DNA of 64,000 nucleotides. Origin: Vibrio galatheae. Lineage in GTDB: Bacteria; Pseudomonadota; Gammaproteobacteria; Enterobacterales; Vibrionaceae. The stretch covers positions 1-64,000 of the forward strand of contig NZ_JXXV01000018.1 of assembly GCF_000967545.1 (NCBI RefSeq), written 5' to 3'. This document shows positions 1 to 8,998 of the stretch, in pieces. A model generated the notes under the pieces. The model was not told the DNA's origin and made no database searches. It saw only the letters and a list, made by a program, of their open reading frames with translations. The position numbers and the translations under genes were made by a program. Position 1 is the stretch's first letter, and every line of letters starts with the position of its first letter.

Positions 1-38
1 TTAACTGACTGGCATTACCCATCTCTGGGGCTCTGAAT

Positions 39-2399
39 CTATTTCCTTAAAGCATTGAGCTTGGCTTGCGCAATACCAAACACCGTATCAATCGGATAAC
101 TGCCTTCATCACTCGGGCTACCCGCGGGCTTACCAGTAAAGAGTTCTATCGCTTCTGTGACATGGTCAATCGCCCAGATATGGAATTCGCCCTTCTCAAC
201 CGCTTTTACTATGTCTGGTCTTAGCATAAGGTTATGCATGTTAGAGCGAGGAATAATCACCCCTTGCTCATTCGTCCTGCCTTTGATTTCACACACATCG
301 AAGAAACCTTCAATCTTCTCATTTACCCCGCCAATTGGCTGCGATTCGCCAAACTGGTTCATCGAACCAGTAATAGCGACATCTTGACGATTAGGCTGTT
401 TAGAGAACGCAGAAACCACAGCACAAAACTCGGCCATGCTCGCGCTATCGCCATCAACACCTCCGTACGACTGTTCAAAGGTAATGGTCGTACGCAATGG
501 AACTTTCGCCGTTTTACCAAACACAGAAGACAAGTAAGCAGTTAGGATCATCACCCCTTTTGAGTGAATACTGCCGCCTAAATCGACACTGCGTTCAATA
601 TCGATAACCTCACCATCACCGTAACAGGTTGTCGCTGTAATTCGGTTTGGCGCCCCAAACATATATTCACTCGTGCTAAGAACTGATAATGCGTTAACCT
701 GACCTATCGCTTCACCATGAGTATGAATCAGTGTTGTGCCGTTGATAAAACTCTCCATGACACTGTCTTTTAAGCGGCTTACCCGTAGCTCTTGGTTAGA
801 TAGTGCCTCTTCAACATGGCTGGCACGGATCATATTCGAATTCGCCTGACGAGCCACGTAGTTAGACTCGCGCAGAAGATTAGCAATGTTGGCTGAATGG
901 AGCGATATTTTGTTTTGATCACCAGCTAATCGTGAGCTGTGTTCAATAATGCGCGCTATCGCCTTGCGGTCACAATGCAGCATGCCGTTGTCGTTAACTA
1001 CGCTGGAAATGAAGCGTGCGTATTGCAGCTCTGAATCGCCATCACGTTTCATTTCATCTTCAAAATCCGCCGTGACGCGAAATAGTTCGCTAAACTCCGG
1101 GTCATAGTGCTGCAACAACTGATATGTGCGATAGTCACCAAACAAGATGATTTTTACATCAAGTGGAATCGCTTCTGGATCAAGCGAGACGGTCCCAGTC
1201 AGGGTTACTTCTTTCTCCAATGAGGTGAAGCTCAATTGACGCGCGCGCAAGGCTCGTTTTAAACCATCCCAAACATAAGGCTGTTCGAGTACTTTTTGCG
1301 CATCCATTAGCAACACGCCACCATTAGCCTTATGCAAACTTCCCGGACGAATCAGTGAAAAATCGGTAAATACCGTGCCCTTAAACGTCGCGGTTTCTAT
1401 ATAACCAAACAGCGTGTGATAATTCGGGTTCTCTTCAACCACGATAGGAAACTGATCATTTTTGCGGCTTACTAAAACGTTAATCTTATAGCGACGTGGT
1501 AGTTTCTTGTCGAGCGATGCAGTCGCCACCTCACCTTGCTCAGCACTTTGATCAAGGAAAATATCCGCATTTTCCACAATGTCCTGTTGCAGTTCAGTCA
1601 GATAGCTTTTAATCGCTGGATAGCGTGTATAGTCCTTCTTGAGTTGCTTAATAAAATGTGTGATTACGTCGAGTGTCACCTCATCATTAAGCTTTTTGAT
1701 CTTTTCGGTGTATGCCTCTTCCCACTCGGTTAGCTGACGAACCATATTTCTCAATTGAACTTCTAGCGCGTCAATCGTTTCTCCGAAATACTCCTGCTCT
1801 TTTTTACTCAAAGCATCAAACGTTTCTTCCGTATGCAGTTCGTCGCCGTTCATGGCGACAAATTGGTAATCGCCCTGAGTGGTGATCGTCAGGCTAATCC
1901 CTTTTGATTTTGCTTCTTTGGTGATCGACTCAAGCTCTGCTTCTTGTTTGGTTGCCAGTTGATTTTTGAGTTTATCGGCACGGCTATAGTAGAGCTCATT
2001 ATCAAAAGCCAAGGGCATTGCATTGACCAGTTTAGACATCAATTTCTCGATATCTTGTTTGAATTTGCTGCCAACGCCACACGGTAATTTGAGTACTTTG
2101 GGGGTTCTTATATCTTCAAAATTTGCCACATAGCACCAGTCAAACAACGAGCCTGCGTCATGTTTGTGGCGATTGAGGTAACGAAGGATCATGGTACGCT
2201 TACCTAGACCATTTTGGCCAATTGCGTATATGTTGTATCCCTTCTCTTTAATCGACATGGCAAATTCGACTGCCTTTTGAGCGCGTTCTTGCCCCACAAT
2301 CTCATCGATAGGTGGCAACTCTTTTGTCGACTTGCTTTGTAGTTTTTCTAGTTCAGCTGGAAGATACAGCTGATTGGATTCAAGCCTTTGAATGGTCAT
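39..2399 (-). CDS. Lon-family ATP-dependent protease (LonH/YcbZ type)
   Basis: Cytosolic AAA+ serine protease of the Lon superfamily that lacks the classical Lon N domain. The C-terminal S16 domain is clear: the catalytic serine sits in GDSAS (about residue 652) and the lysine in GGVNEKIEG (about 695). That 43-residue spacing is the one found in E. coli Lon. The N-terminal nucleotide loop reads GQNGLGKR (about 61-68), with Arg where Thr/Ser is usual, so ATP binding may be atypical. Residues 150-260 look helical or coiled. The frame also opens with an earlier GTG, but ATG at 2399 is preferred because AGGATAG lies just upstream. At 786 residues it is longer than E. coli YcbZ (586). The family assignment is firm; the substrate is unknown. 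Confidence 0.9.
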   Translation of the reverse strand: MTIQRLESNQLYLPAELEKLQSKSTKELPPIDEIVGQERAQKAVEFAMSIKEKGYNIYAIGQNGLGKRTMILRYLNRHKHDAGSLFDWCYVANFEDIRTPKVLKLPCGVGSKFKQDIEKLMSKLVNAMPLAFDNELYYSRADKLKNQLATKQEAELESITKEAKSKGISLTITTQGDYQFVAMNGDELHTEETFDALSKKEQEYFGETIDALEVQLRNMVRQLTEWEEAYTEKIKKLNDEVTLDVITHFIKQLKKDYTRYPAIKSYLTELQQDIVENADIFLDQSAEQGEVATASLDKKLPRRYKINVLVSRKNDQFPIVVEENPNYHTLFGYIETATFKGTVFTDFSLIRPGSLHKANGGVLLMDAQKVLEQPYVWDGLKRALRARQLSFTSLEKEVTLTGTVSLDPEAIPLDVKIILFGDYRTYQLLQHYDPEFSELFRVTADFEDEMKRDGDSELQYARFISSVVNDNGMLHCDRKAIARIIEHSSRLAGDQNKISLHSANIANLLRESNYVARQANSNMIRASHVEEALSNQELRVSRLKDSVMESFINGTTLIHTHGEAIGQVNALSVLSTSEYMFGAPNRITATTCYGDGEVIDIERSVDLGGSIHSKGVMILTAYLSSVFGKTAKVPLRTTITFEQSYGGVDGDSASMAEFCAVVSAFSKQPNRQDVAITGSMNQFGESQPIGGVNEKIEGFFDVCEIKGRTNEQGVIIPRSNMHNLMLRPDIVKAVEKGEFHIWAIDHVTEAIELFTGKPAGSPSDEGSYPIDTVFGIAQAKLNALRK

Positions 2400-2402
2400 C
2401 AC

Positions 2403-2764
2403 TCTATCCTTATCGTTATTATTCTCTTAAAGCTAGTTTAGGCTAGATTTGTTTAAGTTTTAGTGACTTACAGCCAAATCATGTTTAAGCGGTCACTTTT
2501 TAGCCGTTTAAAGCAAGAATTTTAGGAGAATGGCCTCAAACTTGGCACCGAGGATAGCTGTTTGATTGAGGCGATGGCGTTACACTGATGCAGCACGGCT
2601 AGGCCCTAAGCGAACGTAGGTTTAGGGGTAACTATCAGGGTTTACTAGAAGAAAAGGCGTCAATCTAATGATTGGTATTCAAAATTGCGTTGTGGCGGCA
2701 TATCAACTTAGACGAATAGCTGAAACGTGCCTAAGATTAATAGAGTTCGGTTTGGCCGCCGACT
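2403..2764. other. Gene-poor spacer with structured, possibly non-coding sequence
   Basis: No convincing protein gene. AGTGAC (about 2460) and GTCACT (about 2492) form an inverted repeat, and CCCTAA/TTTAGGG around 2603-2634 forms another. A -10-like TACACT near 2581 on the plus strand would start a transcript of about 210 nt ending at the terminator at 2771. Short frames here show no ribosome site. Confidence 0.3.
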
Positions 2765-2938
2765 TTAATAGCCGACGCAAGGATGCGTCGGCGTTTTGTT
2801 TGTATTCGCTGCAAAATGAACGTTGGAAACAAAAGGAGGGTACTCATCTACCGCGGCGACAATTTTTGTGTTGGCCGATACCGCATTGACGCTCAACAGC
2901 AGCATACCGCCGACGTACAGCATCCGTGTTTTAAACAT
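2765..2938 (-). pseudogene. Truncated periplasmic solute-binding protein (SBP_bac_3-like) remnant
   Basis: From ATG 2938 there is a good ribosome site (AAGGTGA, 7 nt upstream), a signal peptide (residues 1-23, ending VNAVSA) and the typical family-3 binding-protein start TKIVAAVDEYPPFV. The similarity then stops. The remaining 20 or so codons are low-complexity and run through the complement of the plus-strand terminator to a stop, leaving about 57 residues instead of roughly 250. The body of the gene appears deleted. It lies downstream of the LysR gene on the same strand. The truncation is visible; the parent family is inferred from the short N-terminal motif. Confidence 0.55.
2771..2801 (+). 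terminator. Rho-independent terminator ending an unassigned plus-strand transcript
   Basis: A 9-bp perfect stem (GCCGACGCA, 2771-2779, with TGCGTCGGC, 2784-2792) is followed by GTTTTGTTT. No plus-strand gene precedes it, so it may end a small RNA from the 2.4-2.77 kb spacer. Confidence 0.55.
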
Positions 2939-3045
2939 AGAATCACCTTGGCGCAACTTAATACCTTCTTTGATTAAGTTTAAGCCAGCAAAAAGATTCG
3001 GTGAGATAAATTTAGACTTCTCTTAGTGTCATCGAGTTTAGTGAG

Positions 3046-3945
3046 TTAAAAATAGTGCGATATTGCCAGATACCTCGCGCGAATATGTTCAATCAGCAAT
3101 TTCACTTTATTCGGAGGTTGTCGAGTAAACGGGTAGACGGCATAAATACCTAACTTTTTGCCCACCTGTTCAGGAAATAAGTCCACCAGCTGTGCATTGC
3201 GTAAATCGTGGTAAACCAAACAGCGAGGAACATAAGCAATTCCATACCCACCTAGTGCGGCTTTGCGTAGGGCCGTGGCATTATCCGTCGAAAACGACCC
3301 CGTAACTTTGACGATATAGTTTCCCTGCTCGGCCTTAAATTCCCAATCGCTCGCGCCGGTTGTCTGGTAAGCATACTGGAGACAATTATGTCGCGTTAGA
3401 TCGCTTGGTTCTTTTGGTTTTCCATTGCGTGCGATATAGGAGGGAGATGCACAAACGATCCACTGCGAGTCCAAAATATGCCGTGCGATTAAGCTAGAAT
3501 CTTCCAGATAACCGGTTCTGATAACCAGATCATACCCACCATCAAAAAGATCAACGAAGCGGTTGTCCAGAGACATATCTACCGACAGTCCAGGGTGTAA
3601 ATTACAAAATTCCGCTACCGCATCGGCTAAGATCAGATCACCAGATATCGTTGGTACCGACATTTTTATATGACCACTGACGTTCTCGCCAAAGCCTGAA
3701 ACGGCATCCATCGCTTCCTGCGCGGCTTGCTTCACATTTTTGGCACCATGCATTAATGCCTTACCCGCTTCAGTTAAGGTTAATTTACGCGTGGTTCGAT
3801 ATAAAAGCTGAACACCAATTTGTTGTTCCAAACGGGCAATTCGTTTACTAACTACCGAATTTGTAAGGTTATTTATCTCTGCAACTCTACTAAAGCTCCC
3901 CAGTTCTACCACCTGAGAAAATAGAATTAAGTCATCTGCGCGCAT
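3046..3945 (-). CDS. LysR-family transcriptional regulator, divergent from lldD
   Basis: LysR-type DNA-binding regulator of about 299 residues. The N-terminal winged helix begins DDLILFSQVVELGSFSRVAE and includes the usual RLEQQIGVQLLYRTTRKLTLTEAG segment (about residues 35-62). An effector-binding domain follows from about residue 88. It belongs to the one-LysR-per-target group with a C-terminal YPFTRQPPNKVKLLIEHI ending. The start at ATG 3945 is preferred over the upstream GTG at 3957 because LysR proteins usually begin a few residues before this helix. It shares a 150-bp divergent control region with the lactate genes, so it may regulate them. That role is inference, and no operator was identified. 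Confidence 0.85.
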   Translation of the reverse strand: MRADDLILFSQVVELGSFSRVAEINNLTNSVVSKRIARLEQQIGVQLLYRTTRKLTLTEAGKALMHGAKNVKQAAQEAMDAVSGFGENVSGHIKMSVPTISGDLILADAVAEFCNLHPGLSVDMSLDNRFVDLFDGGYDLVIRTGYLEDSSLIARHILDSQWIVCASPSYIARNGKPKEPSDLTRHNCLQYAYQTTGASDWEFKAEQGNYIVKVTGSFSTDNATALRKAALGGYGIAYVPRCLVYHDLRNAQLVDLFPEQVGKKLGIYAVYPFTRQPPNKVKLLIEHIRARYLAISHYF

Positions 3946-4096
3946 TGATTGTGTCACTTTTAGAAATAATAAATTTCATTATTTCCCTATATCGGCAAAA
4001 AATAAAGCGCTAAATTAACCTTGAATTAACAATAAAACCACAATCATATAAACCTAGGGCTGCGCTACGCCCTCATTACAAACTGTAAGGCTGTCT

Positions 4097-5236
4097 ATGA
4101 TGATCTCTGCTCCTACTGACTATCGCGCCGCCGCCAAAGCGAAACTTCCACCGTTTCTTTTCCACTATATTGATGGCGGCTCATACGGTGAACATACGCT
4201 GAGAAAAAACACCGAAGATCTCGCACAGATCGCTCTGAAGCAACGTGTCTTGAACAACATGGCAGATTTGAGTTTAGGGACGGAAATTTTCGGCGAAAAG
4301 TTCGCTATGCCGATTGCCTTAGCGCCTGTTGGTCTAACTGGAATGTACGCGCGGAGAGGTGAAGTTCAAGCGGCAAAGGCTGCGGAGAACAAGGGTTTAC
4401 CCTTTACTATGTCGACCGTATCTGTTTGCCCGATTGAAGAAGTAGCGCCAGCGATTAAGCGCCCAATGTGGTTTCAATTATACGTACTTAAAGACCGCGG
4501 CTTTATGAAAAACGTTCTGGAGCGAGCAAAAGCGGCAGGTGTGACGACGCTAGTATTTACCGTCGACATGCCTGTACCCGGAGCGCGCTATCGCGATGTA
4601 CATTCGGGAATGAGTGGGCCCAATGCCGCTGCGCGCAGAATGCTCCAAGCGATGTGTCATCCTAACTGGGCAATTGACGTCGGCCTACTGGGTAAACCGC
4701 ACGACTTGGGCAATATATCAACCTATCGTGGTGAGCCAACCCAGCTCGAAGATTACATAGGTTGGCTCGGTGCAAACTTCGATCCCTCAATTTCATGGAA
4801 AGATCTCGAATGGATTCGTGAGTTTTGGGATGGGCCAATGGTCATCAAGGGCATTTTGGATCAACAAGATGCAAAAGATGCCGTCACTTTTGGCGCCGAT
4901 GGTATTGTCGTTTCTAACCATGGAGGCCGTCAGCTCGATGGCGTATTGTCGACAGCCAAAGCACTGCCTACCATTGCTGACGCGGTGAAAGGAGATCTTA
5001 AAATCTTTGTCGATTCAGGGATTCGAAGTGGATTAGATGTGGTTCGTATGCTGGCATTAGGCGCAGATTGCACACTGTTAGGTCGCTCATTTATTTATGC
5101 TTTAGCCGCACAAGGGCAAGCAGGCGTAGAGAACCTTCTCGACCTGTACGAAAAAGAGATCCGTGTTGCCATGACTCTCACCGGTGCGAAAAGCATTAGC
5201 GATTTAAGCCAAGACTCACTCGTCCACCTTAACTAA
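4097..5236 (+). CDS. lldD: FMN-dependent L-lactate dehydrogenase
   Basis: Membrane-associated flavoenzyme oxidising L-lactate to pyruvate and passing electrons to quinone. It is a full-length 2-hydroxyacid oxidase fold of 379 residues (E. coli LldD is 396). The substrate/FMN motif [10 protein letters not shown] contains the catalytic His at residue 275, the same number as in E. coli. The family motifs [15 protein letters not shown] and [19 protein letters not shown] are both visible. A weak ribosome site (TAAGG) precedes the tandem ATGs at 4097 and 4100. It is followed by a terminator-like hairpin and then the D-lactate enzyme, forming a lactate oxidation module. No lactate permease is present beside it. 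Confidence 0.93.
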   Translation: MMISAPTDYRAAAKAKLPPFLFHYIDGGSYGEHTLRKNTEDLAQIALKQRVLNNMADLSLGTEIFGEKFAMPIALAPVGLTGMYARRGEVQAAKAAENKGLPFTMSTVSVCPIEEVAPAIKRPMWFQLYVLKDRGFMKNVLERAKAAGVTTLVFTVDMPVPGARYRDVHSGMSGPNAAARRMLQAMCHPNWAIDVGLLGKPHDLGNISTYRGEPTQLEDYIGWLGANFDPSISWKDLEWIREFWDGPMVIKGILDQQDAKDAVTFGADGIVVSNHGGRQLDGVLSTAKALPTIADAVKGDLKIFVDSGIRSGLDVVRMLALGADCTLLGRSFIYALAAQGQAGVENLLDLYEKEIRVAMTLTGAKSISDLSQDSLVHLN

Positions 5237-5244
5237 TTTCCAAT

Positions 5245-5283
5245 GGTGTCACAGCAATTCAATTCGATTTGTGACACCTTTTT
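5245..5283 (+). terminator. Hairpin with T-run between lldD and the D-lactate dehydrogenase gene
   Basis: GGTGTCACA (5245-5253) pairs with TGTGACACC (5270-5278) and is followed by five Ts. The loop is long (16 nt). It would end, or partly attenuate, transcription between two genes that otherwise look like one operon. Confidence 0.6.
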
Positions 5284-5336
5284 ACTGTCGGCCGCATTAA
5301 AACAACAATGCCGATAGCACGCACAAGGAAGCCACC

Positions 5337-8174
5337 ATGTCTACTCAAGAACGAGACAAGCACTATCATCAACTCGAAGCTCTGCTCGCCGTTGAAATTG
5401 CTGCAGAAAGAATCATTATTGAGCCCGCCAAGCGCCTCGCCTATGGGACTGACGCCAGTTTCTATCGTTTGATTCCACACATCGTATTACGCCTTAAAAA
5501 TCTTGACGAGGTAATTTATGCGATTCAATGTTGCCGCGAAATGAAGATCCCATTTACCTTTCGCGCCGCAGGAACCAGCTTGTCTGGGCAGGCCGTTTCT
5601 GATTCGGTTCTCATTACGTTAACCGACGACTGGCGTGGTCATGAAATCATCGATAATGGCAACAAGATTATTCTGCAACCCGGCGTTATCGGCGCGGATG
5701 CCAACAAGTACCTCGCGCCATTTAAGCGTAAAATTGGCCCTGATCCTGCTTCAATTAATACGTGTAAAATCGGCGGCATTGCAGCGAATAATGCCAGCGG
5801 AATGTGTTGTGGCACGGCGCAAAACTCCTATCGAACCATCGACAGTGTAAAAGTGGTGCTGAGCGATGGCACACTGTTAGATACTTCAAGCAAAGAGAGT
5901 ATCGCCGCTTTCCGTGCCGCTCGGCCTGATATCGTAGAGGGCTTATCGGCCTTAGTTAAAGAAACACAAGGCAACCAACCACTTACGCAGCGGATTCGTC
6001 ACAAATATCGTTTAAAAAATACCACCGGCTATTCATTAAACGCTCTAGTGGATTACAGCGATCCTATTGAAGTGTTAGAGCATCTTATGATCGGCTCTGA
6101 AGGCACACTGGGTTTCATTGCTGAAATTACTTACAACACGGTTATAGAGCATAATTTTAAAGCCTCTTCCCTGCTAGTCTTTGCGGATATTGAAGAAGCC
6201 TGTAGAGCCGTGACTACCTTATCAAAAACGCCCGTTGCCGCAGTTGAGTTGATGGACGGCAGAGCGCTGAGATCGGTAGCCGATAAATCTGGCATGCCAA
6301 GCTTTATTCAACATCTTAATTTAGAAGCGTGTGCGCTTTTAGTCGAAACACACGCAAGCGCACAAACTGACATTGATCAGCAATGCGATGCCATTATGGC
6401 GTCACTCTCAGACTACACCATTATCGAATCTGTCCCTTTTACGCTTGACCCTACAACAGTCGCCACACTTTGGGGCATCCGCAAAGGTATGTTCCCAGCG
6501 GTGGGTGCCGTTCGAGAAGTTGGCACCACTGTCATTATTGAAGATGTCGCTTTCCCAGTTGAAAATCTTGCTAACGGTGTTCGCGATCTTCAAGCGTTGT
6601 TTGACCAATATAACTACTCTGAAGCCATCATTTTTGGCCATGCCCTAGAAGGTAATTTGCACTTTGTGTTTACACAAGGTTTTGAATCACAGCCTGAGAT
6701 CACCCGTTACGGAAATTTTATGGATGATGTTGCCGACTTAGTCGCGGTGAAATATCAAGGCTCACTCAAGGCAGAGCATGGCACCGGGCGTAATATGGCG
6801 CCCTATGTTGAACTTGAGTGGGGTAAAGACGGCTATCGATTAATGGAGAAGATCAAAGCGCTTTTTGACCCACAAGGATTGCTCAATCCCGGCGTTATTA
6901 TCAATGACAACCCTCATGTACATATCGAGAACTTAAAACCAATGCCTGCCGCCGACTCTCTGGTCGATCGGTGCATAGAATGCGGTTTTTGCGAACCTGT
7001 CTGCCCTTCGCGAACCCTGACACTGTCCCCAAGACAACGTATAGTCTTATATCGTGAGTTGCAAAGGCGCAGAGCGTCAGGCGAGCAAACTCAAGCCTCG
7101 GAGCTTGAGCGTATATTTGAATACCAAGGTATTGATACTTGCGCTGCGACAGGGCTTTGTGCTGACCGTTGTCCGGTGGGCATAAACACAGGTGACCTAA
7201 TCAAACAGTTACGCACCGCCAAGTACCAAAAATTCGTCCCGATTGCGAACTGGACCGCGGAGCATTTCGGCGCAACGACGGCCATAACGCGCGCAGCACT
7301 CAAAGCGAATCAAATCGCGGTTAACGTGATTGGCGAAAACGCCGTCTCTAAAATGACCAATGGGATACGCCACCTAACAGGTAATAAAACACCTATTTGG
7401 CTGGCAGAAACACCCCAATCAAACCAGCATAAAATTGATCGGGCGATGGAGTTATTAGTTCGCTCAGACAAGAAAGTGGTTTACCTGCCCTCTTGTGCTT
7501 CTCGCACTATGGGTCAGCAGAGCAATGCCAGCGACCAACGAAGTTTGACAGAGGTGACATTGTCACTAATAAAGAAAGCAGGTTATGAGATCATCATTCC
7601 CAAACAGCTCGAACAACAATGCTGTGGCATGCCATATGACAGCAAAGGAATGACGGATATTGCTCTGCGCAAAGCACAGCAATTGGAAGCGGTGCTGTGG
7701 CAAGCGAGTTATCAAGGAGAGTATCCTGTTTTGTTCGATACAAGCCCTTGTGCTAAGCGTAGTATCGATCAGTTTACTAAGCCGATGGAAATACTAGAGC
7801 CAACCGGATTCACTGCCAAATACTTAGTACCGAATTTATCTATCACTCCCAAGCAAGAAACAGTGATGCTACATGTCACTTGCAGCTCTCGTCGCATGGG
7901 ATTAGAAAACGACATGCTGTCACTGGCAAAAGCCTGTGTCTCTGATGTTGTCGTTCCAGAGCACATTGCCTGCTGCGGATGGGCTGGCGACAAAGGCTTT
8001 ACGACACCAGAGCTTAATCAAGCTGCAGTCCACCCGCTAAGAGAACAAGTACCACAAGGATGTAAACGCGGGTTCAGCAATAGTCGCACTTGCGAGATTG
8101 GCCTGTCAAATCACAGCGGGGTGCCGTATCAGTCTATTCTCTATCTGGTTGATGAGGTCAGTGCTCCGCTCTAA
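5337..8174 (+). CDS. FAD- and Fe-S-containing D-lactate dehydrogenase (Dld-II type)
   Basis: Large respiratory flavoprotein (945 residues) predicted to oxidise D-lactate. Domains in order: VAO/PCMH-type FAD-binding domain (about 35-270), FAD-linked oxidase C-terminal domain (about 270-535, with GHALEGNLHFVF and the EHGTGRNMAP motif), a ferredoxin-like pair of clusters (CIECGFCEPVCP from residue 546, CAATGLCADRCPVG from 602), and two cysteine-rich CCG domains (CCGMPYDSKG near 762, CCGWAGDKGF near 880). This layout matches Shewanella Dld-II and YdiJ-like proteins. The position behind lldD favours D-lactate over D-2-hydroxyglutarate, but sequence alone does not separate these. The ATG at 5337 follows AGGAAGCCACC. 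Confidence 0.85.
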   Translation: MSTQERDKHYHQLEALLAVEIAAERIIIEPAKRLAYGTDASFYRLIPHIVLRLKNLDEVIYAIQCCREMKIPFTFRAAGTSLSGQAVSDSVLITLTDDWRGHEIIDNGNKIILQPGVIGADANKYLAPFKRKIGPDPASINTCKIGGIAANNASGMCCGTAQNSYRTIDSVKVVLSDGTLLDTSSKESIAAFRAARPDIVEGLSALVKETQGNQPLTQRIRHKYRLKNTTGYSLNALVDYSDPIEVLEHLMIGSEGTLGFIAEITYNTVIEHNFKASSLLVFADIEEACRAVTTLSKTPVAAVELMDGRALRSVADKSGMPSFIQHLNLEACALLVETHASAQTDIDQQCDAIMASLSDYTIIESVPFTLDPTTVATLWGIRKGMFPAVGAVREVGTTVIIEDVAFPVENLANGVRDLQALFDQYNYSEAIIFGHALEGNLHFVFTQGFESQPEITRYGNFMDDVADLVAVKYQGSLKAEHGTGRNMAPYVELEWGKDGYRLMEKIKALFDPQGLLNPGVIINDNPHVHIENLKPMPAADSLVDRCIECGFCEPVCPSRTLTLSPRQRIVLYRELQRRRASGEQTQASELERIFEYQGIDTCAATGLCADRCPVGINTGDLIKQLRTAKYQKFVPIANWTAEHFGATTAITRAALKANQIAVNVIGENAVSKMTNGIRHLTGNKTPIWLAETPQSNQHKIDRAMELLVRSDKKVVYLPSCASRTMGQQSNASDQRSLTEVTLSLIKKAGYEIIIPKQLEQQCCGMPYDSKGMTDIALRKAQQLEAVLWQASYQGEYPVLFDTSPCAKRSIDQFTKPMEILEPTGFTAKYLVPNLSITPKQETVMLHVTCSSRRMGLENDMLSLAKACVSDVVVPEHIACCGWAGDKGFTTPELNQAAVHPLREQVPQGCKRGFSNSRTCEIGLSNHSGVPYQSILYLVDEVSAPL

Positions 8175-8325
8175 TGAATAGATTGAAATTCGAAGACGCA
8201 ATCCTCCAGACGAGAGCTTCACAGAGGTTGCCTCTTCGGGCCGTGCATCACACGTTGGGCGACAAGTCATGATTTTCATCCGCATTACAGGTTATATTGG
8301 CTCAAGGAAAATGTTGGAGAGTCGC

Positions 8326-8940
8326 TTGAAAATCATAATCTTACACGGGCTGTATATGCACGGGATGTTTTTGAAACCTCTAGGTTCAAGTCTGAGATCT
8401 CTTGGCTATCGGACTAAGATCGTCTCATACAACAGTGTTGCCATTGACGAGCAGCAAGTATTTTCTGCTATCGATCATGCCCTTTGTGACTCTATGCCGA
8501 ATGTTCTCGTCGGTCACAGCTTAGGGGGATTAATTATTAAGCACTATTTGCAATCTCGTCAGCCAAGTTCGGACCTTGTTTCCCATGTCGTCACCATAGG
8601 CTCTCCAATACAAGGCGCGTCGATCGTGACGAGAATTCAAGAGTTAGGCATGGGGGTTATTTTGGGGAACTCACCTTCTTTTGGCTTAGCAGAACACGAC
8701 AGCGAGTGGCTATTCCCACAACAACTCGGTTGCATAGCAGGCACACTGCCGCTAGGAGCGCGTTCGGTTCTGATGATGGAAAGTGAAGATAAGTCGGATG
8801 GCACCGTAACCGTCGATGAAACTAAAATTCAAGGCATGACGGATCATGTTGAGATAAAAACTAGCCACACAAGTTTGATCTATGCCTCTGCGGTTCCGCG
8901 GCAAATTGATCATTTTGTGCAAAACAACGCCTTCGACAAA
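8326..8940 (+). CDS. Alpha/beta-hydrolase, lipase/esterase-like
   Basis: Probable serine hydrolase of about 205 residues. It begins with the strand and oxyanion segment LKIIILHGLYMHG and carries the nucleophile elbow GHSLGG. GSPIQGASIV and a late His (SHTSLIYA) complete a plausible triad. The frame is open upstream to 8269, but a TTG at 8326 with GGAG 7 nt before it places the start exactly at the first beta strand; an ATG at 8311 is the alternative. There is no signal peptide, so it should be cytosolic. The substrate cannot be predicted. It stands alone between the lactate genes and a convergent regulator. Confidence 0.75.
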
Positions 8941-8998
8941 TAGCGTGAACCCCAACGCTACCCATTTTAGCTAAGAAACGTCACAAATTTTTTTGAGG

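Noticed and set aside
2668..2889. 73-codon plus-strand frame
   Set aside because: It crosses the terminator hairpin, lacks a ribosome site and has no protein-like pattern.
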